This document shows, piece after piece, positions 29,146 through 38,572 of a stretch of 64,000 nucleotides of DNA; position 1 is the stretch's first letter; each line of letters opens with the position of its first letter. This DNA comes from SLRI01 sp942491185 (lineage in GTDB: Bacteria > Pseudomonadota > Alphaproteobacteria > Geminicoccales > Geminicoccaceae), in assembly GCA_942491185.1 (NCBI GenBank), contig CALOAB010000024.1:62001-126000 (forward strand), in the 5' to 3' direction. The notes below the pieces were generated by a model. The model ran no database searches, had not been told where the DNA came from, and worked only from the letters and a program-made list of their open reading frames with translations. The translations under genes were made by a program, and so were the position numbers.

Positions 29146-29880
29146 CTACCACCCTGGCCCCGCACCGGGCAGATAGGGGGTCGGCGGCGCGGCGCTCTCG
29201 GCCGTTGCCGGCGTTGCCGGGACCTGTCGCTGGATGCCGGTGGCCGTCTCGGCCAGATCGCGCAGCCCGGCGAGGTACGCATCGGTCAGCCGGGCCAGGC
29301 CGGCGAAGAAGGGCGTGGCGCAGCGCGCCGCCACGCGACTGGCGAAATCCGGGACCCAGCGCAGGCAGTGCAGGTCCATGAAGCGGCCAAGATCGGTGAC
29401 GCTGGAGACTGTCGCCAGGCGCGCCAGATGCGCCATGAAGCGCAGCTGCAGGACCAGATGATCGTCCGGACGCTGCCGCCAGTCCGCAGCCGCCAGGCCG
29501 TAGTGGGTATACCATTCGCGGACCTCGAACATGGGCTCCTGGCAGACCAGCCGATCTTGGTCCAGCCACGGCGACTCCATCGGCGCCGCCTGCAGCCCGT
29601 GGACCAGGTAGATGTCGGCATAGTCGGCGGCCAGGCCATCGAGCGTCGCCTCGTCGACCGGGCTCGGCAGCATGCCCAGCGCCGCATCGAGCATGCACGC
29701 GGCGTCGCTGCCGGCGAGGTCGAGCGCCAGCCAGTCGGCGATCGGCGCCTGCCGCAGCGTCTCGATCAGCGCCGCATCGGGCTCGCGATCGTGCAGCCGT
29801 GCCAGCGTCTCGAGATCCTCGGCGATCTCCCGCCAGGCGACGGGGTCGAGGCGCGGCGGCCGCTCCATGAGCGCCCCCAT
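29146..29880 (-). CDS. TorD/DmsD-family molybdoenzyme chaperone
   Basis: 244 residues, all-helical, with features of the family: LAADYADIYLVHG, WLDQDRLVCQEPMFEVREWY and WVPDFASRVAARCATPFFAG. Such chaperones bind the Tat leader and apo-form of the catalytic subunit until cofactor insertion. The gene abuts the Fe-S subunit gene (1 bp gap), matching its expected client upstream. Confidence 0.88.
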   Translation of the reverse strand: MGALMERPPRLDPVAWREIAEDLETLARLHDREPDAALIETLRQAPIADWLALDLAGSDAACMLDAALGMLPSPVDEATLDGLAADYADIYLVHGLQAAPMESPWLDQDRLVCQEPMFEVREWYTHYGLAAADWRQRPDDHLVLQLRFMAHLARLATVSSVTDLGRFMDLHCLRWVPDFASRVAARCATPFFAGLARLTDAYLAGLRDLAETATGIQRQVPATPATAESAAPPTPYLPGAGPGW

Positions 29881-29881
29881 C

Positions 29882-30547
29882 TCAGACCTTGCCCTTCGAA
29901 TGCGGCACGAAGACGATGGAGGGACGGGTCAGCTCGGGGTCGGCCATGGTCTTGACCTGCCCCACGATCTCGTCGGCACCACCACGCGCCTTGGTGTCGT
30001 AGGTGCCCTCGCGCAGCTGGTCGATCGGACCGATGTCGAGCACCCGCATCATGCAGGCCATGACGCAGTAGGGCTTGCGACCGGCCTCGAGCTCGTCGAT
30101 GCACATGTTGCACTTCTTGACCGTCTCGCTCTCCGGATCCCACTGCGGCGCGCCGTAGGGGCAGGCCGCCTCGCACCGCCGGCAGCCGATGCAGAGCGTG
30201 CTGTCGATGTCCACGACGCCGTTGTCCTGGCGCTTCCAGATCGCTCCGGTCGGGCAGGCCGGCAGGCAGGCCGGCTCGGCACAGTGATTGCAGGACATGT
30301 TGACCTTGTAGGCGTAGACCTCGGGATAGGTCCCGCCCTCGACATACTGCACGCGGCGGAAGCGAGGCCCGGGCGGCAGGCCGTTCTTGTCCTTGCAGGC
30401 GATCTCGCAGGCGCGGCAGCCGATGCAATCGACATTGTGGTGGATGAAGCCGAGCTGCACGTCCGGGACCACCGGCACGTAGGTCTCCCGCTTCTTCCTT
30501 GCCGCCGACTCCTTGATCTTGTCCTTGTCCATCGTGCTGTTCGCCAT
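29882..30547 (-). CDS. DmsB-type four-cluster Fe-S subunit
   Basis: 221 residues. Four Cys clusters: CIGCRACEIACKDKNG, CNHCAEPACLPACPTGAI, CIGCRRCEAACPYGAPQW and CNMCIDELEAGRKPYCVMAC. This is the ferredoxin-like electron-transfer subunit of DMSO-reductase-family complexes. No signal peptide; it would be exported bound to the Tat-bearing catalytic subunit. No DmsC-type membrane anchor is encoded here, so electrons probably come from or go to the pentaheme cytochrome. Confidence 0.93.
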   Translation of the reverse strand: MANSTMDKDKIKESAARKKRETYVPVVPDVQLGFIHHNVDCIGCRACEIACKDKNGLPPGPRFRRVQYVEGGTYPEVYAYKVNMSCNHCAEPACLPACPTGAIWKRQDNGVVDIDSTLCIGCRRCEAACPYGAPQWDPESETVKKCNMCIDELEAGRKPYCVMACMMRVLDIGPIDQLREGTYDTKARGGADEIVGQVKTMADPELTRPSIVFVPHSKGKV

Positions 30548-30562
30548 GGCGTCCTCTCGGGC

Positions 30563-33085
30563 CTAAAGATCGCGACGGAAGATGGCGCTGCGCGCGGTCG
30601 CGAGCACGTCCCAGCCGGGCTTGTGCTGCAGCTCGGTCTTGCGGATGTCGCAGAGCACGGTGTTGTAGGCGAAGGCGCCGGCCGGGCTCGGCTCGTCGAG
30701 GGTCAGGAAATCCGGGTTGCCGGCGCGGTCGACGCCCTGCTCGTCGAGATCCATCCAGGCCCCCTCGTGCAGCACGGCCACGCCCGGCATGCAGCGCTCG
30801 GTGACGAAGACCGGCACCACCACCGTGCCGCGGTCGTTGTAGACCTCGACCACGTCGCCCGTCCGCACACCCAGTTGCTTGGCATCCGCGGCGTTCAGGG
30901 TGACTTCCTGCTGATAGGTCTCCCGGAGCCAGGGGATGTTGTTGAAGATCGAATGCGTGCGCCAGCGCGGGTGCGGGCTCACCAGATGAAACGGATAGCG
31001 AGCGGTCAGCGGGCTGTTGAGCGACTCCCAGGGCTCGATCCACTTGGGGATCGCCGGGATCTCGTAGCCGTACTGGGTGCGCGTCCAGTCGGTGATCTGG
31101 CCGAGCGTGGTCGAGAAGATCTCGATCTTGCCGGAGGGCGTCTGGAACGGCATGCCCTGCTCGACCTGCGCCTTGAAGGCGACGTGCGGCTCCGGCAGCA
31201 CGAACTTGTAGATGCCGCGACGCTTGAACTCGTCCCACGGCAGCTCGACGTGCTGGTGGGCCATCACGCGGCCCTCCCACCATTCCCGCAGATAGGCCTC
31301 GTCGACCTCGGTCGGATCGTCGAAATACGCCCGTGACGCCTTCGGATTGTAGCTCTCGCCGAAGCCCAGCCGGTAGGCCAGCTCGGTGAAGATCTGGAAA
31401 TCCGACTTGCTCTCGCCGAGGGGCTGAATGACCACCGGCCGGTGGATGTAGTAGTGCCCCTTGTACCAGGGCAGGGCGACGTCGTGCCGCTCGAAGTGGG
31501 TGGCGACGGGCAGCAGGTAGTCGGCCCAGATCCCCGATGGGGTGATGGTCGAGTCCATGCACACCACGAGATCCAGCTTCTTGATCGCCTGGATCTCCTT
31601 GTTGACGTTGGTGAGCTGGTTGAACCAGTCGGACCCCTGCCAGAAAATGCCGCGAATGTTGGGCACGACGCCGTCGAATTGGTCGTTACGCGGCCACAGC
31701 CCCACCTCCTCGCGACGCAGGTCGGGATAGTTGAGCACGCAATGCGCCCAGCGGTCGGACTTGATCGAGGCGTACCAGATGTTCGAGTACTGGTCGTAGG
31801 GATACGCCACCGCCTCGGGATGCCAGGCCTTGCCGACACCCTCGGCGCAGCCGCCGAGCATCCCGATATTGCCGGTCATCGCCTGCAGCGCAGCCGCCAT
31901 ACGATTGTACTGCTCGCCATAGGCATTGCGCCCCGGCGCCCAGCTGGCCTTGAGCGCAGCCGGCTTCGTGGTGGCGTACATATGCGCCAGCTTGACGATG
32001 TCGGCAGCGGGCACGCCGCAGATGTCGGCGGCCCATTCCGGGGTCTTGGGCTGGCCGTCATAGGTGCCCAGGATATAGTCCTTGAAGCTCTCGCGGCCTT
32101 GCGCCCACCCCGGCATCGTTCCTTGATCCATGCCCTGCACGAAGCGGTCGATGAAGGCCTGGTCTTGCAGGTTGGTGGCGAAGATGTAGTGCGCCATGCC
32201 GGCCATCATCGCGGCATCGGTATTGGGCTTGATGGGAATCCACCAGGCGTCGTAGCAAGCGGCGCTGTCGGTGTATTGCGGATCGATGCACACGAACTTG
32301 CAGCCCCGCTGCTTGGCCAAGCGCATGAAGTAGAAGGTGTTGCCGCCGTGGAAGGTGTAGGCCGGGTTCCAGCCCCACATGATCATCAGCTTGGTGTGGG
32401 CGAACGCGTCGTCCTCGTTGCCGTCCTCGATGGTGCCGAAGGTGGTGCGCGAGCTGAAGGTCGTGGCCTGGTATGAGGGCACCGACCAGGAGCTGGTGCG
32501 GCAGCCGAACGTGCCGAGGAAGCGGCCGAGCAGACCCTCGATCTGATCGGACTTGTGCAGCACGCCGTAGGAGGCACCGGCATAGCTCTGATCGAGCAGC
32601 GCCTGCGGCCCGTAGGTGTCGCGGATCGCGACCATCTTCTCGGCGATCTGGGAGAGCACCTCGTCCCATGACGCCCGCTTGAACTTGCCCTCGCCGCGCG
32701 CCCCGACCCGGATCATCGGATAGAGCAGCCGCTCGGGCGAGTACAGCCGAACCCGATAGGAGCGCCCGCGCAGGCAGGCGCGCACCTGCGGCTTCTCCTC
32801 GGTGTCCGTCCCCCAGGGGTCACCCTGGTAGCTGCCGTTGTCGGTCGACAGCCGAACGATCACGTCACCCTTCTTGTGCGCCACCAGCATGTGGCGCGAG
32901 CCGCAATTGTGGGCGCAGCTCGTGACGACGGTCTCGAGCTCGTCGTCGGTCGGGTAGGGCGCGAAGGGGAAGGCCGCGGCCGGCTGTGGCGCCGTCGTGC
33001 CGACCAGGCCGCCGGCTAACCCCGCGGCGGCGCTGCTCTGCAGGAAGCGCCGGCGCGCGAGATTGAGGCTTGAGGTGATGGTCAT
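30563..33085 (-). CDS. Tat-exported molybdopterin oxidoreductase (DMSO-reductase family)
   Basis: 840 residues. The Tat signal ARRRFLQSSAAAG is followed by the N-terminal cluster motif CAHNCGSRHMLVAHKKGD and QVRACLRGRSYR: the third Cys of the usual C-x2/3-C-x3-C pattern is His. Molybdopterin-binding segments include WGWNPAYTFHGGNTFYF, TPSGIWADYLLPVATHFERH and a C-terminal dinucleotide-binding domain (HPRWRTHSIFNNIPWLRE, GVRTGDVVEVYNDRG). Periplasmic reductase or dehydrogenase of an S-/N-oxide, oxyanion or similar substrate; the substrate cannot be fixed from sequence. Core of the island. Confidence 0.93.
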   Translation of the reverse strand: MTITSSLNLARRRFLQSSAAAGLAGGLVGTTAPQPAAAFPFAPYPTDDELETVVTSCAHNCGSRHMLVAHKKGDVIVRLSTDNGSYQGDPWGTDTEEKPQVRACLRGRSYRVRLYSPERLLYPMIRVGARGEGKFKRASWDEVLSQIAEKMVAIRDTYGPQALLDQSYAGASYGVLHKSDQIEGLLGRFLGTFGCRTSSWSVPSYQATTFSSRTTFGTIEDGNEDDAFAHTKLMIMWGWNPAYTFHGGNTFYFMRLAKQRGCKFVCIDPQYTDSAACYDAWWIPIKPNTDAAMMAGMAHYIFATNLQDQAFIDRFVQGMDQGTMPGWAQGRESFKDYILGTYDGQPKTPEWAADICGVPAADIVKLAHMYATTKPAALKASWAPGRNAYGEQYNRMAAALQAMTGNIGMLGGCAEGVGKAWHPEAVAYPYDQYSNIWYASIKSDRWAHCVLNYPDLRREEVGLWPRNDQFDGVVPNIRGIFWQGSDWFNQLTNVNKEIQAIKKLDLVVCMDSTITPSGIWADYLLPVATHFERHDVALPWYKGHYYIHRPVVIQPLGESKSDFQIFTELAYRLGFGESYNPKASRAYFDDPTEVDEAYLREWWEGRVMAHQHVELPWDEFKRRGIYKFVLPEPHVAFKAQVEQGMPFQTPSGKIEIFSTTLGQITDWTRTQYGYEIPAIPKWIEPWESLNSPLTARYPFHLVSPHPRWRTHSIFNNIPWLRETYQQEVTLNAADAKQLGVRTGDVVEVYNDRGTVVVPVFVTERCMPGVAVLHEGAWMDLDEQGVDRAGNPDFLTLDEPSPAGAFAYNTVLCDIRKTELQHKPGWDVLATARSAIFRRDL

Positions 33086-33108
33086 GGTCTTAGCCCTCTC
33101 GGCCGGTC

Positions 33109-34260
33109 TCAGGGTGCGTCGATGCGAAAGCGGGGATCAGAGTCGATCGATCGTCCGAGCGCCCATTCGGGCGTCTCCTCGGGCATCCCCGGCCACGGAT
33201 GACGCGGATAGGCAAAGGAATTGCGATACCAGGCGCGGCCACCGTGGCAGCCGTAGCAGACGTCCGAGCTGGTCTGCGCCAGCGCCTCGATGCGGTCGGG
33301 CTGCAGGTAGGTCACCTGATGGCGAACGGTGCGGAAGAGGTCGGTGTGGCAGGTGAGGCACCCGTTCTCGTTCTCGGCGAACTCGAAGTCCTGACGGATC
33401 TCGTGCCACGGCCCGGGCAGGCCCATCAGCTCCGCCGGGAAGCTGCCGTGGCAGCGCAGGCAGGTGTCCGACGGGTTGACCATCTTGCGCAGGGTGAAGG
33501 CGGGCAGGTCCCCGTCGCGGCCAGTGGCGGCGAGCTGGGTGCGGCCCTGCTCGAAGCGCGTCATGGCCGCCTCCTCGCGCGGATCGTTGCCCCGGTGGCA
33601 GGAGTTGCACGAGAGATCCATCACCGCGCTGGCGAAGTCGCTGGTCAGATGCCGTTGATGGAAGGTCTGCTGCGCGCCGGCGTAGGTGTCGAGCGTCTGG
33701 TACCAGGCGAGCGAATCGGCCGCGACGACGCCGGCCGGCGATTCGGCGCTGACCTTCCGCTCCAGCACCTCGGCGTGACAGACGAGGCACTGCTCGTCGC
33801 GCGCCCGATCGATCGCCGGGCTGAAGTGCAGCGGATCCCATTGCGCCTCGAGATAGGTCGCGTTCGCCGCGCGCTCCCGGACGCGGGCCAGCTCCAGCCG
33901 CGCGGTCTCCTCGTCGGCCAGGCGTGCCTGCTCGCGGGTCACCGCGCGAACCGCCTCCTCGGCCATCTGCCGCGTGATCTCGGCCGCAGCAGCCGCCGTG
34001 GCGTCGCGGGCGACCGCCTCGGCCCGACCGGCAGCCGTCGCCGCCTGCTCGGCCGCGTCCGATGCGCGAGCCGCTGCGGCCTCGACGGTCTGCAGCGCCG
34101 GCGCGACGGCGTCGGTGGCAATGCGCGCCGCCTCGAGCCTCGCGGCCTGCTCGGCCTCGGCGACCTCCCACTGGCTGACCATGCGCACCATGAAAAACGT
34201 GAGAACGAGCAGGAAGGTGGCACCGCCCGCGAAGATCAAGAATGTCGATTTGTTGCTCAT
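33109..34260 (-). CDS. Membrane-anchored pentaheme cytochrome c
   Basis: 383 residues from the ATG at 34260 (MSNKSTFLIFAGGATFLLVL). One N-terminal span, then an Ala/Glu-rich coiled coil (about 45-140), then five CxxCH motifs: CLVCH (158-162), CNSCH, CLRCH, CLTCH, CYGCH. The spacing and His-rich stretches suggest a NapC/NrfB-like or octaheme-type electron-transfer module facing the periplasm. It replaces the missing membrane subunit of the oxidoreductase as likely redox partner. The coiled coil between anchor and hemes is unusual. Confidence 0.9.
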   Translation of the reverse strand: MSNKSTFLIFAGGATFLLVLTFFMVRMVSQWEVAEAEQAARLEAARIATDAVAPALQTVEAAAARASDAAEQAATAAGRAEAVARDATAAAAAEITRQMAEEAVRAVTREQARLADEETARLELARVRERAANATYLEAQWDPLHFSPAIDRARDEQCLVCHAEVLERKVSAESPAGVVAADSLAWYQTLDTYAGAQQTFHQRHLTSDFASAVMDLSCNSCHRGNDPREEAAMTRFEQGRTQLAATGRDGDLPAFTLRKMVNPSDTCLRCHGSFPAELMGLPGPWHEIRQDFEFAENENGCLTCHTDLFRTVRHQVTYLQPDRIEALAQTSSDVCYGCHGGRAWYRNSFAYPRHPWPGMPEETPEWALGRSIDSDPRFRIDAP

Positions 34261-34342
34261 CGAACGGACTGCTCCGTCGCAGACCTGGAGAGAACATCGC
34301 GGACGGGCGACCACCAGAAAGGCGACCGCTGCTCCGCCCGCA

Positions 34343-34370
34343 GGCGGAGCGGTCGACCGACCGCTCCGCC
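34343..34370 (-). promoter_or_regulatory. Intercistronic 12-bp perfect hairpin
   Basis: GGCGGAGCGGTC (34343-34354) pairs with GACCGCTCCGCC (34359-34370), loop GACC. It lies between the Met-rich gene and the cytochrome gene. No T-run follows on the transcribed strand, so it looks like an mRNA processing or stabilising element or attenuator that could set a high level of the Met-rich protein relative to downstream genes. Confidence 0.6.
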
Positions 34371-34380
34371 GTGGTGGAGC

Positions 34381-35138
<758 letters not shown>

Positions 35139-35247
35139 CCCTGTGTACCCCTCAGCTCTTGCTCGAACGGACTGGAGGATCGAGCATTTATCGATGCGGG
35201 CGCCTCCCCACCCGCCCCCCGGCTCCTCGCCGGGTGACCTGTCCGAC

Positions 35248-35568
35248 TCAGCCCTCTGGCGCCGGCCGTGGCGCGTGCAGCTGACGGATATCGTAGAGAC
35301 CCGTGGCATTCGGCCGATCGAACGGCGTGTACCAGGCACCCTGGTCCGCCAAGAAGCCGAGCCCGGGCGGGATCGGCTCACTCACGCCCCTCAGGGCCTG
35401 CTCCATCCAGCCCGGAGGATGCCTGACCTCCGTGATCGTGGGCGCATTGACCGGCCGCCGGTCCGGCGCCAGCCCGGCTATCTCCGCCGCGACGCCCGGC
35501 GCCGAGATGGCGACGAGCATTCCCAGCATCGGCCACCAGAGAATCGCCACGTGTGGTGCCCTCGACAT
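35248..35568 (-). CDS. Small secreted protein, first gene of the island
   Basis: 106 residues from the ATG at 35568 (MSRAPHVAILWWPMLGMLVA, signal peptide). Mature part about 80 residues with VRHPPGWMEQALRGVSEPIP and GLGFLADQGAWYTPFDRPNA. No family recognised. It is nearest to the sigma54 promoter, so it and the Met-rich protein would be the most highly expressed genes. An earlier in-frame start (35622) exists but would overlap the promoter. Confidence 0.7.
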   Translation of the reverse strand: MSRAPHVAILWWPMLGMLVAISAPGVAAEIAGLAPDRRPVNAPTITEVRHPPGWMEQALRGVSEPIPPGLGFLADQGAWYTPFDRPNATGLYDIRQLHAPRPAPEG

Positions 35569-35606
35569 CGTTGCCCTGCTTCGCTGCTTGTCCTGCCCAT
35601 TCTCTC

Positions 35607-35622
35607 GCAAGTCGCGTGCCAA
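35607..35622 (-). promoter_or_regulatory. Sigma54 (-24/-12) promoter, leftward
   Basis: Reverse strand reads TTGGCACGCGACTTGC: TGGCACG, 4 bp, TTGC, an exact match to the sigma54 consensus. The start site would be about 35595, 27 bp upstream of the first ATG at 35568. An NtrC-type activator is encoded at the far end of the same gene set. Confidence 0.85.
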
Positions 35623-35701
35623 TCTGAAGAAATAGTCTTAAACTATTGAATAGTCAGTGTTATCGAGTTTGGCATGCGCCCCCGCCGAAGCGACCTGGAA
35701 C

Positions 35702-35714
35702 TGACAAAATGTCA
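35702..35714. promoter_or_regulatory. Activator site 1 (TGACAAAATGTCA)
   Basis: Perfect palindromic arms TGACA/TGTCA with 3-bp centre. About 80 bp upstream of the sigma54 -24 element, the usual distance for an enhancer site. Confidence 0.7.
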
Positions 35715-35770
35715 GGCCGGCTGCAGCCAAGCTTGTTAAGCGATTGATCTGAAAATGAAATCGGCTGACC

Positions 35771-35783
35771 TGACAGATTGTCA
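35771..35783. promoter_or_regulatory. Activator site 2 (TGACAGATTGTCA)
   Basis: Same TGACA-N3-TGTCA pattern. With site 3 it is spaced 18 bp centre to centre, suitable for cooperative binding of dimers. Confidence 0.7.
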
Positions 35784-35788
35784 TGATC

Positions 35789-35801
35789 TGACAAAATGTC
35801 A
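35789..35801. promoter_or_regulatory. Activator site 3 (TGACAAAATGTCA)
   Basis: Identical to site 1. It lies about 120 bp before msrP, so the same regulator might also influence msrP; no consensus sigma54 promoter was found on that side. Confidence 0.7.
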
Positions 35802-35921
35802 GGTGCTTCCCGGCGGGTCACGATCACGTCACCGACCCGTTCGCCATGCGGCACCGGCGCGCTATCTCTGCCAAGGCTAAAGACACGCGATGACGCGATA
35901 GCCCGGAGGAAGACCGCCGCC

Positions 35922-36953
35922 ATGCTGACCCGAAGCCGGCCGACCTGGCGCATCGACGAACGCCAAGCCACCACGGAGAGCGTATTTCAGGATCGCGAGA
36001 TGTGGCGGCGCTCGGGCCTGCCCCGCCGGCGCATGCTGGGTGCCATGGCCGCAGGCGGCCTGCTGCTCGCCGGCTGCCGCGATGAGCGCGACATGGCGGG
36101 CGAGGCCACGTCAGGCGACGCCGCTGCGCTGCCGCCGGCGAAGCCCGACCCGTCGGCGGGTCTCTATCCCGTGCCGGCCAATCCGGCCTACCAGCTGCCC
36201 CAGCCCTGGACGCCCCACGAGCTCGCGGCCGGCTACAACAACTTCATCGAGTTCGGCTCGCACAAGAAGATCCAGCTCGCGGCCCAGGCGCTGCCGACCC
36301 GGCCCTGGACGGTCGTCGTCGACGGGCTGGTCGAGACCCCGCTGACCATGGACATCGACGCGCTGTTGGCGCGCATGCCGCTGGAGGAGCGGGTCTACCG
36401 GCATCGCTGCGTCGAGACCTGGGCGATGATCGTGCCGTGGAGCGGCTTTGCCCTGCATCATCTGCTCGACCTCGCAGGACCGCTCGGCGACGCCCGCTAC
36501 GTCGCGCTCGAGACCTTCGAGGACTCGTCGGTGGCGCACGGCCAGCGCGCCTTCTGGTATCCGTGGCCCTACACGGAGGGCCTGCGCCTGGACGAGGCCA
36601 TGAACGACCTGGCGTTCATGGTCACCGGCCTCTACGGCAAGCCCGTGCCCAACCAGAACGGTGCCCCGCTCCGTTTGGCGCTGCCGTGGAAGTACGGCTT
36701 CAAGAGCATCAAGTCGGTGACGCGCATCACCCTCGTCGACAGCCAGCCGGCCACGATGTGGAACACCATCGCCGGCGACGAGTACGGCTTCTGGGCCAAC
36801 GTCAACCCCAAGGTGCCGCATCCCCGCTGGAGCCAGGCCGAGGAGCGCCTGCTCGGCACCAAGGAGGACGTGCCGACGCAGCTGTTCAACGGCTACGCCG
36901 AGCAGGTGGCGAGCCTCTACCCCGACCTCGAGAACGAGATCTGGTACCGCTGA
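35922..36953 (+). CDS. msrP: Protein-methionine-sulfoxide reductase catalytic subunit MsrP (YedY)
   Basis: 343 residues from the ATG at 35922; CGGAGGA ends about 11 nt upstream. Twin-arginine leader LPRRRMLGAMAAGGLLLAGC also has a lipobox (LAGC). Sulfite-oxidase fold: YNNFIEFGSHKKIQ, the molybdenum-ligand Cys in YRHRCVETWAMIVPW, GLYGKPVPNQNGAPLRLALP and YGFKSIKSVTRI. It reduces Met-sulfoxide in periplasmic proteins. Its usual heme-b membrane partner MsrQ is not adjacent; a phage remnant abuts the 3' end instead. Divergent from the Met-rich/molybdoenzyme operon. Confidence 0.93.
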   Translation: MLTRSRPTWRIDERQATTESVFQDREMWRRSGLPRRRMLGAMAAGGLLLAGCRDERDMAGEATSGDAAALPPAKPDPSAGLYPVPANPAYQLPQPWTPHELAAGYNNFIEFGSHKKIQLAAQALPTRPWTVVVDGLVETPLTMDIDALLARMPLEERVYRHRCVETWAMIVPWSGFALHHLLDLAGPLGDARYVALETFEDSSVAHGQRAFWYPWPYTEGLRLDEAMNDLAFMVTGLYGKPVPNQNGAPLRLALPWKYGFKSIKSVTRITLVDSQPATMWNTIAGDEYGFWANVNPKVPHPRWSQAEERLLGTKEDVPTQLFNGYAEQVASLYPDLENEIWYR

Positions 36954-38572
36954 GCGGCAGCTGGGCACATTGCCCAACCAACAGCGCGCGCATCCTCGGC
37001 AAAGCCCGAAAGACCGACATCCGGCGCGTTGAAGGCATTGGTCTCGAAGGCGACCGCGAAGGCGTCCCGAGCCGCGGTGCCGGCACGATCAGCGGCGCCG
37101 GCGAGCTCGTTCTCGATTCGGCCCAGATCGATCTCGGGCACGAGCGTGATCGACCGCTCAATGCCGATGGCCGCCAGACCAGCGTTCACGCTCTCGAGCA
37201 GGCGGTTGATGCCGCCGACGGCGCCATTCAGCATCGCCTCCAGGCCGGCGATCAGCGCATTGGCAGCGCGGATCGTCAGGTCGCCGATGGTCTCGGGAAG
37301 GTTGCTCCAGATGACGACCATCGCATCGAAGGCGCCCTGGAACGTGTTGACGGTCTGATTGCCGAAGCTGACGACGGCCTCCAGCGCGCCCTGCAACGCC
37401 TCAGTGATGTTGGCCTGGATCCCGCTCCAGACAGCGGCGACACGCGCCTGAAGGATACCGGCGAGAATCCCGATCCGCTCCCAGACCTCGCTCGCTACGT
37501 CACCGAGCAGACCGAGCGCTGCGCCGAACCCACCGCTGGCCTGGACCAGCCGGCCGAACTGATAGATCAACTCACCAGCTGCCACCACGACAGCACCGAT
37601 CCCCGTGCGGATCAAGGCACCCCGCAGCAACACGAGGGCGGTCGCGAGACCACGCACCGAGGCCGCGGCCACCACCATGCCGGCGACCCAGCGGCCGGCG
37701 ATGAAGGCGGCGAAGGCAGCGGCTGAGGACGCCAAACGGCCGATACTGTCGAACAGCAACCGAATGGCCTGGCCGAACGGCCCGGTCGTGCGCGAGATGG
37801 CGGCCAATGCATCGGCCACCGCCTCGAGCGCTGGTGCGGCAGCGACGGCCAGCTGATTGGAAAGACCGCGCCAGATGAGCCCCAGCCGGGAGATGGCATC
37901 GTTGGTGCGCTCGATCTGATCGGCATCCTGCTCGGAGACCACGACACCGAAGGCGCGGACATCTTCGGTCGCCTGCCGCAGCGTGCCGGTGTCGATCCGG
38001 GCGATGGCGATGCTGCCTTCCTCGCCGAACAACTGACCGGCGACGGCCGCGCGCTCGGCGGCCGGCACGAAGTCGAGGATCGCCTGGTTGATCCGCCCGA
38101 CGCGCTCGTCGAGCGGCAGGGCGAGCAGCGCCGCCGCTGAGAGGCCGAGCCGTTCCAGAGCGGCGACGGCCGGGCCGGTGCCGGCAGCCGCCTGGCTGAG
38201 CCGCCGGGTCAGATCCTTGGTCGCCTGCTCGATACCGGACATCGAGACACCGGCCAGCTCGCCGGCACGCTCGAGGACCTGGATGCTCGCGACCGTGGTC
38301 CCCAGTGACTGGGCGAGCTTGGCCTGGGCGTCGACGACCTGGAGGCCAGAGCGGATCATCGCCGCGGCCCCTGCAGCGAACGCCGTGGCGGCGGCGGCAG
38401 CGGCAATCTGCAGCCGGCGATAGAACGCCGCCACACGGGTGTTGGCCGCCTCCATCTCACGCGACAGCCGCCGCATGCTGCTCTCACCGGCATCGCCGAT
38501 GCCCTGCAGCTCGGCACGGACCTCGCGACCACCGACGACCGCAAGACGAACGGAGACGCGTTTCTCAACCAT
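36917..38572 (-). CDS. Phage tail tape-measure protein, C-terminally truncated
   Basis: 551 residues (MVEKRVSVRLAVVGGREVRA). The start is typical of lambda-like tape-measure proteins, followed by Ala-rich helices and hydrophobic segments (RWVAGMVVAAASVRGLATAL). The last ~20 codons (from about 36975) read into DNA adjoining msrP and look unrelated, so the original C-terminus was lost at the prophage/chromosome junction. Part of a decayed tail module read leftward. Confidence 0.8.
   Translation of the reverse strand: MVEKRVSVRLAVVGGREVRAELQGIGDAGESSMRRLSREMEAANTRVAAFYRRLQIAAAAAATAFAAGAAAMIRSGLQVVDAQAKLAQSLGTTVASIQVLERAGELAGVSMSGIEQATKDLTRRLSQAAAGTGPAVAALERLGLSAAALLALPLDERVGRINQAILDFVPAAERAAVAGQLFGEEGSIAIARIDTGTLRQATEDVRAFGVVVSEQDADQIERTNDAISRLGLIWRGLSNQLAVAAAPALEAVADALAAISRTTGPFGQAIRLLFDSIGRLASSAAAFAAFIAGRWVAGMVVAAASVRGLATALVLLRGALIRTGIGAVVVAAGELIYQFGRLVQASGGFGAALGLLGDVASEVWERIGILAGILQARVAAVWSGIQANITEALQGALEAVVSFGNQTVNTFQGAFDAMVVIWSNLPETIGDLTIRAANALIAGLEAMLNGAVGGINRLLESVNAGLAAIGIERSITLVPEIDLGRIENELAGAADRAGTAARDAFAVAFETNAFNAPDVGLSGFAEDARAVGWAMCPAAAQRYQISFSRSG

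Noticed and set aside
30563..33085. Perchlorate/chlorate reductase operon
   Set aside because: No chlorite dismutase, and the subunits (840-aa catalytic, 221-aa DmsB-like) look DmsAB-like rather than NarGH/PcrAB-like; substrate left open.
35845..35865. Second sigma54 promoter toward msrP (GGCACCGGCGCGCT)
   Set aside because: Spacing between the GG and GC elements is one base short and the -12 element is poor.
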